Origin: Bathynomus jamesi
Lineage: Eukaryota; Arthropoda; Malacostraca; Isopoda; Cirolanidae
Assembly: GCA_023014485.1 (NCBI GenBank)
Contig: JAJOZX010005530.1
Span: 124,001-188,000, forward strand
Direction of reading: 5' to 3'
Length of the DNA stretch: 64,000 nucleotides
Positions within the stretch are counted from its first letter, which is position 1, and each line of letters opens with the position of its first letter. The notes beneath the pieces are model-generated. The model saw only the letters and a program-made list of their open reading frames with translations, did no database searches and was not told the origin of the DNA. A program made the position numbers and the translations under genes. Below are positions 52,011 to 63,244 of this stretch, one piece after another.

Positions 52011-52548
52011 CAGAGCTGGGCAGTATTTAAATACATTTGTATTTAAATACGTATTTAAATACATTTGTGTATTTAGAACTGTATTTATAAATACATCGTT
52101 TTTCATGTATTTAAATACAGTATTTAAATACTTTAATGAGTATTTAAATACAATGTATTTAAATACTCAAAATATAAAAATGTAAATACTTTTACTGGTT
52201 TAATACACGTTCTGTACTAGCACAGTACGACGCGTCGACAGTGTAGTACAGCATGGTTCATGTTTCAACGTGTCAGTTCAATCAGTTGTGTGCCACTCTT
52301 AGTCGAAAGCGGTTGATTTCTTTATCGTGTGCGTGTCATGGCTTAGTGAATTAGTGAATGCATATGTTAAAATTTGTATGTATTTAAAATGTATTTACAA
52401 ATGTATTTAAATACAATTGATGTATTTTGTATTTAGTATCTAAATACATTCGTAAAATGTATTTAGTATTTAGTATTTAAATACATTTCTCCCATGTATT
52501 TAGTATTTAGTATTTAAATACATTCAATGTATTTATTGCCCAGCTCTG
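52011..52548. mobile_element. hAT-type MITE, copy 1
   Basis: A 538-bp element with 12-bp terminal inverted repeats (CAGAGCTGGGCA at the left, TGCCCAGCTCTG at the right) is flanked by an exact 8-bp duplication CTCATCAG (52003-52010 and 52549-52556). CAGAG-type ends with an 8-bp target duplication are typical of the hAT superfamily. The ends are filled with the 12-bp palindrome GTATTTAAATAC, seven copies at left and three at right in the pair. The middle (about 52200-52375) is non-repetitive and has no credible ORF, so movement would need a transposase from elsewhere. Confidence 0.93.
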
Positions 52549-52556
52549 CTCATCAG
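52549..52556 (+). repeat. 8-bp target site duplication CTCATCAG, MITE copy 1 (right)
   Basis: Right partner of 52003-52010; the spacer continues with TTACTTAGTGG. Confidence 0.95.
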
Positions 52557-53041
52557 TTACTTAGTGGCTGTAACTATGCCTTAATGGCTTTTTTTCTCTT
52601 TATTAAAAAATTACAATAAATCCCAAAATACAAACTGATTGAAGCTTAAACAAAATAAGATTATTATTGGTTTAGCAAATTAGTAAGATGTTTTTGTATT
52701 ATTATAGACATCTGTAATACGTAATATTTTCCATCAGGAGTGAGTGAAAATATTCAAAAACAGCAGATTTATACTTTTGATGTGACATTACGATATTATC
52801 ATTACTTATCAAATTGAAATCTAAAAATCTGAAAAGATTTAGGGTTGCTAGTACAAAATTTTTAAATTTCCTTTTATTAATTATGTTAATTAATTAATTA
52901 TAATCCTTATTAATTATAATCAACTATATTTATATATTTATATAAATATATATTTATATATGTTTTAATATATAAATATTAAAACATTAGGTTAAATCTA
53001 TTTTATTCATAAAATTGAGCTAGGCCTAGGGCTAGGCTGCT

Positions 53042-53937
53042 ATGGTTATAATTGAAGGATTTGCACCGACTCCGACTCCATCCAACTATGCACTTCCGAC
53101 TCCATCCAACTATGCACTTCCGACTCTATCCAACTATGCACTTCCGACTCCATCCAACTATGCACTTCCGACTCCATCCAACTATGCACTTCCGACTCCA
53201 TCCAACTATGCACTTCCTACTCCATCCAAATATGCACTTCCGACTCCCTCCAACTATGCACTTCCGACTCCATCCAACTATGCACTTCCGACTCCAGACG
53301 CCATGACTCCAGACGCCATAACTCCAGACGCCATGACTCTGATGGAATGTTAAGGCCAAATTGATTAAGATTAGCTTTATTAGGCCAATGGAGATTCATA
53401 ACCAAGGCATTTCGTCACCACCACATGACTCATCAGTTACTCAGTGGCTGTAACTATGCCTTAATGGCTTTTTTTCTCTTTATTAAAAAATTACAATAAA
53501 TCCCAAAATACAAACTGATTGAAGCTTAAAGAAAATAAGATTATTATTGGTTTAGCAAATTAATAAGATGTTTTTGTATTATTATAAACATCTGTAATAC
53601 GTAATATTTTCCATCAGCAGTGAGTGAAAAATATTCAAAAACAGCAGATTTATACTTTTGATGTGACATTACGATATTATCATTACTTATCAAATTGAAA
53701 TCTAAAAATCTGAAAAAGATTTATGGTTGCTAGTACAAAATTTTTAAATTTCCTTTTATTAATTATGTTAATTAATTAATTATAATCCTTATTAATTATA
53801 AGCAACTATATTTATATATTTATATAAATATATATTTATATAATATATATTTATATATGTTTTAATATATAATATTAAAACATTAGGTTAAATCTATTTT
53901 ATTCATAAAATTGAGCTAGGCCTAGGGCTAGGCTGCT
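53042..53937 (+). repeat. unit M59, class U
   Basis: 896 bp; core ends at 53353. Mark: ACTCTATCC. The spacer is uninterrupted (CCCAAAATACAAACTG near 53500), unlike its duplicate M68. Confidence 0.92.
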
Positions 53938-54762
53938 CTGGTTATAATTGAAGGATTTGCACCGACTCCGACTCCATCCAACTATGCACTTCCGACTCCA
54001 TCCAACTATGCACTTCCGACTCCTCCAACTATGCACTTCCGACTCCATCCAACTATGCACTTCCGACTCCATCCAACTATGCACTTCCTACTCCCTCCAA
54101 CTGTGCACTTCCGACTCCATCCAACTATGCACTTCCGACTCCAGACGCCATGACTCCAGACGCCATGACTCCAGACGCCATGACTCTGATGGAATGTTAA
54201 GGCCAAATTGATTAAGATTAGCTTTATTAGGCCAATGGAGATTCATAAACGGCATTTCGTCACCACCACATGACTCATCAGTTACTTAGTGGCTGTAACT
54301 ATGCCTTAATGGCTTTTTTTCTCTTTATTAAAAAATTACAATAAATCCCAAAATACAAACTGATTGAAGCTTAAACAAAATAAGATTATTATTGGTTTAG
54401 CAAATTAATAAGATGTTTTTGTATTATTATAAACATCTGTAATACGTAATATTTTCCATCAGCAGTGAGTGAAAAATATTCAAAAACAGCAGATTTATAC
54501 TTTTGATGTGACATTACGATGTTATCATTACTTATCAAATTGAAATCTAAAAATCTGAAAAAGATTTAGGGATGCTAGTGCAAAATTTTTAAATGTCCTT
54601 TTATTATGTTAATTAATTAATTATAATCCTTATTTATTATAAGCAACTATATTTATATATTTATATAAATATATATTTATATATGTTTTTATATAAATAT
54701 TAAAACATTAGGTTAAATCTATTTTATTCATAAAATTCAGCTAGGCCTAGGGCTAGGCTGCT
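53938..54762 (+). repeat. unit M60, class X, opens cassette 3
   Basis: 825 bp; core ends at 54200; duplicate of M51. Confidence 0.9.
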
Positions 54763-55662
54763 ATGATTATAATTGAAGGATTTGCACCGACTCCGACTCC
54801 ATCCAACTATACACTTCCGACTCCCTCCAACTATGCACTTCCGACTCCCTCCAACTATGCACTTCCGACTCCCTCCAACTATGCACTTCCGACTCCCTCC
54901 AACTATGCACTTCCGACTCCCTTCAACTATGCACTTCCGACTCCCTCCAACTATGCACTTCCGACTCCATCCAACTATGCACTTCCTACTCCATCCAACT
55001 ATGCACTTCCGACTCCCTCCAACTATGCACTTCCGACTCCATCCAACTATGCACTTCCGACTCCAGACGCCATGACTCCAGACGCCATGACTCTGATGGA
55101 ATGTTAAGGCCAAATTGATTAAGATTAGCTTTATTAGGCCAATGGAGATTCATAAACGGCATTTCGTCACCACCACATGACTCATCAGTTACTTTGTGGC
55201 TGTAACTATGCCTTAATGGCTTTTTTTCTCTTTATTAAAAAATTACAATAAATCCCAAAATACAAACTGATTGAAGCTTAAACAAAATAAGATTATTATT
55301 GGTTTAGCAAATTAATAAGATGTTTTTTGTATTATAAACATCTTAATACGTAATATTTTCCATCAGCAGTGAGTGAAAAATATTCAAAAACAGCAGATTT
55401 ATACTTTTGATGTGACATTACGATGTTATCATTACTTATCAAATTGAAATCTAAAAATCTGAAAAAGATTTAGGGTTGCTAGTGCAAAATTTTTAAATTT
55501 CCTTTTATGTTAATTAATTAATTATAATCCTTATTAATTATAAGCAACTATATTTATATATTTATATAAATATATATTTATATATTTTTAATATATAAAT
55601 ATTAAAACATTAGGTTAAATCTATTTTATTCATAAAATTGCTAGGCCTAGGGCTAGGCTGCT
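54763..55662 (+). repeat. unit M61, duplicate of M52
   Basis: 900 bp; core ends at 55107 and encodes the same peptide repeats as M52. Confidence 0.92.
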
Positions 55663-56620
55663 ATGGTTATAATTGAAGGATTTGCACCGACTCCGACTCC
55701 ATCCAACTATACACTTCCGACTCCATCCAACTATGCACTTCCGACTCCATTCAACTATGCACTTCCGACTCCCTCCAACTATGCACTTCCGAGTCCCTCC
55801 AACTATGCACTTCCGACTCCCTCCAACTATGCACTTCCGACTCCATCCAACTATGCACTTCCGACTCCATCCAACTATGCACTTCCTACTCCATCCAACT
55901 ATGCACTTCCTACTCCATCCAACTATGCACTTCCTACTCCATCCAACTATGCACTTCCGACTCCCTCCAACTATGTACTTCCGACTCCATCCAACTATGC
56001 ACTTCCGACTCCACACGCCATGACTCCAGACGCCATGACTCTGATGGAATGTTAAGGCCAAATTGATTAAGATTAACTTTATTAGGCCAATGGAGATTCA
56101 TAAACGGCATTTCGTCACCACCACATGACTCATCAGTTACTTAGTGGCTGTAACTATGCCTTAATGGCTTTTTTTTCACTTTATTAAAAAATTACAATAA
56201 ATCCCAAAATACAAACTGATTGAAGCTTAAACAAAATAAGATTATTATTGGTTTAGCAAATTAATAAGATGTTTTTGTATTATTATAAACATCTGTAATA
56301 CGTAATATTTTCCATCAGCAGTGAGTGAAAAATATTCAAAAACAGCAGATTTATACTTTTGATGTGACATAACGATGTTATCATTACTTATCAAATTGAA
56401 ATCTAAAAATCTGAAAAAAATTTAGGGTTGATAGTGCAAAATTTTTAAATTTCCTTTTATTATGTTAATTAATTAATTATAATCCTTATTAATTATAAGC
56501 AACTATATTTATATATTTATATAAATATATATTTATATATGTTTTAATACATAAATATTAAAACATTAGGTTAAATCTATTTTATTCATAAAATTGAGCT
56601 AGGCCTAGGGCTAGGCTGCT
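55663..56620 (+). repeat. unit M62, F/W4 chimera
   Basis: 958 bp; core ends at 56055; duplicate of M53. Confidence 0.9.
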
Positions 56621-57406
56621 ATGGTTATAATTGAAGGATTTGCACCGACTCCGAATCCATCCAACTATGCACTTCCGAAACCATCCAACTATGCACTTCC
56701 GACTCCATCCAACTATGCACTTCCGACTCCCTCCAACTATGCACTTCCGACTCCCTCCAACTATGCACTTCCGACTCCATCCAACTATGCACTTCCGACT
56801 CCAGACGCCATGACTCCAGACGCCATGACTCTGATGGAATGTTAAGGCCAAATTGATTAAGATTAGCTTTATTAGGCCAATGGAGATTCATAAACGGCAT
56901 TTCGTCACCACCACATGCCATCAGTTACTTAGTGGCTGTAACTATGCCTTAATGGCTTTTTTTCTCTTTTTAAAAATTACAATAAATCCCAAAATACAAA
57001 CTGATTGAAGCTTAAAGAAAATAAGATTATTATTGGTTTAGCAAATTAATAAGATGTTTTTGTATTATTATAAACATCTGTAATACGTAATATTTTCCAT
57101 CAGCAGTGAGTGAAAAATATTCAAAAACAGCAGATTTATACTTTTGATGTAACATTACGATGTTATCATTACTTATCAAATTGAAATCTAAAAATCTGAA
57201 AAAGATTTAGGGTTGCTAGTACAAAATTTTTAAATTTCCTTTTATTAATTATGTTAATTAATTAATTATAATCCTTATTAATTATAAGCAACTATATTTA
57301 TATATTTATATAAATAATATTTATATGTTTTAATATATAAATATTAAAACATTAGGTTAAATCTATTTTATTCATAAAATTGAGCTAGGCCTAGGGCTAG
57401 GCTGCT
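56621..57406 (+). repeat. unit M63, class N
   Basis: 786 bp; core ends at 56845; duplicate of M54 with CATGCCATCAG instead of CATGCCTCATCAG. Confidence 0.9.
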
Positions 57407-58326
57407 ATGGTTATAATTGAAGGATTTGCACCGACTCCGACTCCATCCAACTATACACTTCCGACTCCATCCAACTATGCACTTCCGACTCCATCAACTA
57501 TGCACTTCCGACTCCCTCCAACTATGCACTTCCGAGTCCCTCCAACTATGCACTTCCGACTCCCTCCAACTATGCACTTCCGACTCCATCCAACTATGCA
57601 CTTCCTACTCCATCCAACTATGCACTTCCTACTCCATCCAACTATGCACTTCCGACTCCCTCCAACTATGTACTCCGACTCCATCCAACTATGCACTTCC
57701 GACTCCACACGCCATGACTCCAGACGCCATGACTCTGATGGAATGTTAAGGCCAAATTGATTAAGATTAACTTTATTAGGCCAATGGAGATTCATAAACG
57801 GCATTTCGTCACCACCACATGACTCATCAGTTACTTAGTGGCTGTAACTATGCCTTAATGGCTTTTTTCTCTTTATTAAAAATTACAATAAATCCCAAAA
57901 TACAAACTGATTGAAGCTTAAACAAAATAAGATTATTATTGGTTTAGCAAATTAATAAGATGTTTTTGTATTATTATAAACATCTGTAATACGTAATATT
58001 TTCCATCAGCAGTGAGTGAAAAATATTCAAAAACAGCAGATTTATACTTTTGATGTGACATTACGATATTATCATTACTTATCAAATTGAAATCTAAAAA
58101 TCTGAAAAAGATTTAGGGTTGCTAGTACAAAATTTTTAAATTTCCTTTTATTATTATGTTAATTAATTAATTATAATCCTTATTAATTATAAGCAACTAT
58201 ATTTATATATTTTATAATATATATTTATATAAATATATTTATATATGTTTTAATATATAAATATTAAAACATTAGGTTAAATCTATTTTATTCATAAAAT
58301 TGAGCTAGGCCTAGGGCTAGGCTGCT
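57407..58326 (+). repeat. unit M64, class F
   Basis: 920 bp; core ends at 57749; duplicate of M55 with a shorter core. Confidence 0.9.
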
Positions 58327-59315
58327 ATGGTTATAATTGAAGGATTTGCACCGACTCCGACTCCATCCAACTATACACTTCCGACTCCATCCAACTATGC
58401 ACTTCCGACACACTCACTCCAACTATGCACTTCCGACTCCCTCCAACTATGCACTTCCGACTCCATCCAACTATACACTTCCGACTCCATCCAACTATGC
58501 ACTTCCGACTCCATCCAACTATGCACTTCCGACTCCAGACGCCATGACTCCAGACGCCATGACTCCAGACGCCATGACTATAGCCACCATGACTCCAGCC
58601 ACCATGAATCCAGACGCCATGACTCCAGATGCCATGACTCCAGACGCCATGACTCCAGACGCCATGACTCCAGACGCCATTGACTCCAGACGCCATGACT
58701 CCAGACGCCATGACTCCAGACGCCATGACTCTGATGGAATGTTAAGGTCAAATTGATTAAGATTAGCTTTATTAGGCCAATGGAGATTCATAAACAAGGC
58801 ATTTCGTCACCACCACATGACTCATCAGTTACTTAGTGGCTGTAACTATGCCTTAATGGCTTTTTTTCTCTTTATTAAAAAATTACAATAAATCCCTAAA
58901 TACAAACTGATTGAAACTTAAACAAAATAAGATTATTATTGGTTTAGCAAATTAATAAGATGTTTTTGTATTATTATAAACATCTGTAATACGTAATATT
59001 TTCCATCAGCAGTGAGTGAAAAATATTCAAAAACAGCAGATTTATACTTTTGATGTGACATTACGATATTATCATTACTTATCAAATTGAAATCTAAAAA
59101 TCTGAAAAAGATTTAGGGCTGGTAGTACAAAATTTTTAAATTTTCTTTTATTAATTATGTTAATTAATTAATTATAATCCTTATTAATTATAAGCAACTA
59201 TATTTATATATTTATATAAATATATATTTATATGTGTTTTAATATATAAATATTAAAACATTAGGTTAAATCTATTTTATTCATAAAATTGAGCTAGGCC
59301 TAGGGCTAGGCTGCT
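58327..59315 (+). repeat. unit M65, class W5
   Basis: 989 bp; core ends at 58745; duplicate of M56. Confidence 0.92.
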
Positions 59316-59694
59316 ATGGTTATAATTGAAGGATTTGCACGGACTCCGACTCCATCCAACTATGCACTTCCGAAACCCTCCAACTATGCACTTCCGACTC
59401 CCTCCAACTATGCACTTCCGACTCCCTCCAACTATGCACTTCCGACTCCCTTCAACTATGCACTTCCGTATCCATCCATCTATGCACTTCCGACTCCAGA
59501 CGCCATGACTCCAGACGCCATGACTCTGATGGAATGTTAAGGCCAAATTGATTAAGATTAGCTTTATTAGGCCAATGGAGATTCATAAACAAGGCATTTC
59601 GTCACCACCACATGACTCATCAGTTACTTAGTGGCTGTAACTATGCCTTAATGGCTTTTTTCTCTTTATTAAAAAATTACAATAAATCCCAAAA

Positions 59695-59788
59695 CGTGTG
59701 CCCACAAAAATTGTTCCTGTATTTAATCGCTTATTACTCAGTCATTATTGCGGCTTCACAAATGAAATAAAAGGCATTCGAAAGAGAA
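59695..59788 (+). repeat. left terminal inverted repeat, mariner copy B
   Basis: I see no difference from the copy A left repeat. Confidence 0.9.
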
Positions 59789-59810
59789 CATGTTAATGTT
59801 TTAATTTATT

Positions 59811-60900
59811 CTACATGTGTTCAAAGTGACGTCCCTGGACATTCTTACATTTCACACAACGGGAAAGGAAGTTATTTATTACATTTTCCAAAACGCTGCA
59901 TTCAATGGACTCTACACTCTCTACCACCGCTTGCTTTAATTCTTCGATAGAGGATGGCTCTTGCCTGAATACTTTGTCCTTGACAAATCCCCAAAGAAAA
60001 AAGTCCAAAGGTGATAGATCGGGAGATCTTGCGGGCCAGGGAAACTGCGAGCGATGAGAAATGAATCTTTGTTCAAAAAATCTTGTTAAACATTCAAGTG
60101 ATTGCCTAGTTGTGTGGGCTGTTGCTCCGTCTTGCTTAAACCACTTGTTACTGCAGTTTTCTTGTTCAAAAACAGTGTTCAGCATTTCTACATATCTTTC
60201 TGAAGTTACTGAAAGCGGTCTCCTTGTCTCTGGGTCCTCAAAAAAGTAAGGACCATAAACCTTGCTGCTACTCAAACCACAACAGACAGTAACTTTTGGT
60301 GAATGCAGAAGTTTCTCCAAGTGTATATTTGGCTTGTTTTGTGACCAACACCGGTAATTCTGTCTGTTGATGAACCCATTGAGATAGATGTGGCATTCTT
60401 CACTGAATATTATGTCACTTAATCTTATCTTGTTTTGTTCAATTTTTGTTTCAATGCGTTCACAAAACATCAAACGACGCTGGTAGTCTTGTTCTCTAAG
60501 CTGTCGCAAACACATAATTTTGAATTACTTCATTCTCAAATCCAACGTGATTATTTTCCGAATGCTCTCCCATTTGATTCCTGTCACAGCTGATAGTCGT
60601 CTCACAGATTTCTTGTTGTCCGTTTCAAGCTAATTTGCGACTGAATCAATGTTTTCAGCGGTTCGCACACCTGTGCTGCGCCCAGAGTTGCCTTTATGCA
60701 TGTTCTTGATTGAGCCGTGATGTTTCCATTTTGCGAAATCCTGCGATCGTTTTAGGATCTATGGTCCTTTGCTGACCGTATTGTCGTCTGAAAGACCGTT
60801 GGGTGGCAACTACCGAGCCATGTTTGATCATCTCTTCTGCGATGAAAACACGTTGCATGTCCGACAAATAACCCATGATTGTGGTGGACAAAAGTGTCAT
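59811..60900 (-). pseudogene. mariner-type transposase pseudogene, copy B
   Basis: Carries the same two internal stops as copy A (TAG 60632-60630, TAA 60527-60525) and the same Glu in place of the first catalytic Asp (codon 60401-60399). It has two further one-base deletions in the N-terminal part, one in the A run near 60735-60738 and one near 60746, which shift the frame after about residue 50. The 234-codon C-terminal stretch (60515-59811) is open and differs from copy A by one Val for Ile in the segment LSVTSERY. Confidence 0.93.
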
Positions 60901-60963
60901 TTTTTTTATAAGTACTGATTTCGTATCCAGGATATCGAAAAAATTAAATAAAACTTTTAAATA

Positions 60964-61057
60964 TTCTTTTTCGAAAGCTTTTTATTTCATTTGTGAAGCT
61001 GCAATAATGACTGAGTAATAAGCGATTAAAAACAGGGACAATTTTTGTGGTCACACG
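60964..61057 (-). repeat. right terminal inverted repeat, mariner copy B
   Basis: Same sequence as in copy A; TA follows at 61059-61060. Confidence 0.9.
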
Positions 61058-61734
61058 GTACAAACTGATTGAAGCTTAAACAAAATAAGATTATTATTGG
61101 TTTAGCAAATTAATAAGATGTTTTTGTATTATTATAAACATCTGTAATACGTAATATTTTCCATCAGCAGTGAGTGAAAAATATTCAAAAACAGCAGATT
61201 TATACTTTTGATGTGACATTACTTTATTATCATTACTTATCAAATTGAAATCTAAAAATCTGAAAAAGATTTAGGGTTGCTAGTACAAAATTTTTAAATT
61301 TCCTTTTATTAATTATGTTAATTAATTAATTATAATCCTTATTAATTATAAGCAACTATATTTATATATTTATATAAATATATATTTATATATGTTTTAA
61401 TATATAAATATTAAAACATTAGGTTAAATATATTTTATTCATAAAATTGAGCTAGGCCTAGGGCTAGGCTGCTATGGTTATAATTGAAGGATTTGCACCG
61501 ACTCCGACTCATTCCAACTATGCACTTCCGACTCCATCCAACTATGCACTTCCGACTCCCTCCAAATATGCACTTCCGACTCCAGACGCGCAATGACTCC
61601 AGACGCCATGACTCCAGACGCCATTGACTCCAGACGCCATGACTCTGATGGAATGTTAAGGCCAAATTGATTAAGATTAGCTTTATTAGGCCAATGGAGA
61701 TTCATAAACAAGGCATTTCCTCACCACCACATGA

Positions 61735-61742
61735 CTCATCAG
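61735..61742 (+). repeat. target site duplication CTCATCAG, MITE copy 2 (left)
   Basis: Exact match to 62281-62288. Confidence 0.95.
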
Positions 61743-62280
61743 CAGAGCTGGGCAGTATTTAAATACATTTGTATTTAAATACGTATTTAAATACATTTGT
61801 GTATTTAGAACTGTATTTATAAATACATCGTTTTTCATGTATTTAAATACAGTATTTAAATACTTTAATGAGTATTTAAATACAATGTATTTAAATACTC
61901 AAAATATAAAAATGTAAATACTTTTACTGGTTTAATACACGTTCTGTACTAGCACAGTACGACGCGTCGACAGTGTAGTACAGCATGGTTCATGTTTCAA
62001 CGTGTCAGTTCAATCAGTTGTGTGCCACTCTTAGTCGAAAGCGGTTGATTTCTTTATCGTGTGCGTGTCATGGCTTAGTGAATTAGTGAATGCATATGTT
62101 AAAATTTGTATGTATTTAAAATGTATTTACAAATGTATTTAAATACAATTGATGTATTTTGTATTTAGTATCTAAATACATTCGTAAAATGTATTTAGTA
62201 TTTAGTATTTAAATACATTTCTCCCATGTATTTAGTATTTAGTATTTAAATACATTCAATGTATTTATTGCCCAGCTCTG
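61743..62280. mobile_element. hAT-type MITE, copy 2 (segmental duplicate)
   Basis: Same length, ends and target duplication (61735-61742 and 62281-62288) as the element 9.73 kb upstream, and in the corresponding unit. I saw no difference in sequence between the two. It was copied with its surroundings. Confidence 0.93.
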
Positions 62281-62288
62281 CTCATCAG
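62281..62288 (+). repeat. target site duplication CTCATCAG, MITE copy 2 (right)
   Basis: Right partner of 61735-61742. Confidence 0.95.
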
Positions 62289-62776
62289 TTACTTAGTGGC
62301 TGTAACTATGCCTTAATGGCTTTTTTTCTCTTTATTAAAAAATTACAATAAATCCCAAAATACAAACTGATTGAAGCTTAAACAAAAATAAGATTATTAT
62401 TGGTTTAGCAAATTAGTAAGATGTTTTTGTATTATTATAGACATCTGTAATACGTAATATTTTCCATCAGGAGTGAGTGAAAAATATTCAAAAACAGCAG
62501 ATTTATACTTTTGATGTGACATTACGATATTATCATTACTTATCAAATTGAAATCTAAAAATCTGAAAAAGATTTAGGGTTGCTAGTACAAAATTTTTAA
62601 ATTTCCTTTTATTAATTATGTTAATTAATTAATTATAATCCTTATTAATTATAATCAACTATATTTATATATTTATATAAATATATATTTATATATGTTT
62701 TAATATATAAATATTAAAACATTAGGTTAAATCTATTTTATTCATAAAATTGAGCTAGGCCTAGGGCTAGGCTGCT

Positions 62777-63244
62777 ATGGTTATAATTGAAGGATTTGCA
62801 CCGGACTCCGACTCCATCCAACTATGCACTTCCGACTCCATCCAACTATGCACTTCCGACTCTATCCAACTATGCACTTCCGACTCCATCCAACTATGCA
62901 CTTCCGACTCCATCCAACTATGCACTTCCGACTCCATCCAACTATGCACTTCCTACTCCATCCAAATATGCACTTCCGACTCCCTCCAACTATGCACTTC
63001 CGACTCCATCCAACTATGCACTTCCGACTCCAGACGCCATGACTCCAGACGCCATAACTCCAGACGCCATGACTCTGATGGAATGTTAAGGCCAAATTGA
63101 TTAAGATTAGCTTTATTAGGCCAATGGAGATTCATAACCAAGGCATTTCGTCACCACCACATGACTCATCAGTTACTCAGTGGCTGTAACTATGCCTTAA
63201 TGGCTTTTTTTCTCTTTATTAAAAAATTACAATAAATCCCAAAA
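62777..63244 (+). repeat. unit M68, class U, cut by mariner copy C
   Basis: Core ends at 63089; duplicate of M59 up to CCCAAAA, where mariner copy C starts. Confidence 0.92.

Larger units (their letters stand above)
51744..53041 (+). repeat. unit M58, class T, split by hAT MITE
   Basis: Core ends at 51927. Marks: ACTCATTCC, TCCAAATATGC, GCATTTCCTCACC. The MITE lies inside the spacer at CTCATCAG. Confidence 0.93.
44205..53937 (+). repeat. 9.73-kb higher-order repeat with transposons, copy 1
   Basis: Units M51-M59 plus mariner copy A and a hAT MITE. Offsets to copy 2 are 9.71-9.74 kb throughout, and the differences I noticed are few and mostly one-base indels. The transposons were present before the duplication. 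Confidence 0.93.
59695..61058 (-). mobile_element. Tc1/mariner element copy B, duplicate of copy A
   Basis: At 1364 bp it is nearly identical to copy A and has the same junctions (CCCAAAA joined to CGTGTG on the left, G then TA on the right). It lies in the same unit of the second 9.73-kb block, so it arose by segmental duplication, not by its own transposition. Confidence 0.93.
59316..61477 (+). repeat. unit M66, class R, split by mariner copy B
   Basis: Core ends at 59540; duplicate of M57 with one more 15-mer and the same insertion point. Confidence 0.93.
61478..62776 (+). repeat. unit M67, class T, split by hAT MITE
   Basis: Core ends at 61659; duplicate of M58. One 15-mer has an extra GC (GACGCGCAATG). 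Confidence 0.93.
1..63244. repeat. satellite array, about 880-bp units, 68 units
   Basis: The array is continuous head-to-tail satellite DNA, all units in the same orientation, interrupted only by nested transposons. Units are recognised by the recurring ATGGTTATAATTGAAGG anchor, the spacer starting GGCCAAATTGATTAAG, the box CTAGGCCTAG and the palindromic AT block. Anchor-to-anchor length is 753-1023 bp, and most of the variation comes from the number of 24-bp and 15-bp units in the core. No unit carries a plausible gene. I do not recognise the satellite as a named family. The regular period, class order and insertions at exact unit positions leave little doubt that this is a satellite. Confidence 0.97.
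53938..63244 (+). repeat. 9.73-kb higher-order repeat with transposons, copy 2
   Basis: Units M60-M68 with mariner copy B and the second MITE. The match to copy 1 ends in the spacer of M68, where mariner copy C occupies a site that is empty in M59. Confidence 0.93.

Noticed and set aside
52200..52375. Gene fragment in the non-repetitive middle of the MITE
   Set aside because: No open frame of useful length on either strand and no recognisable protein motif.
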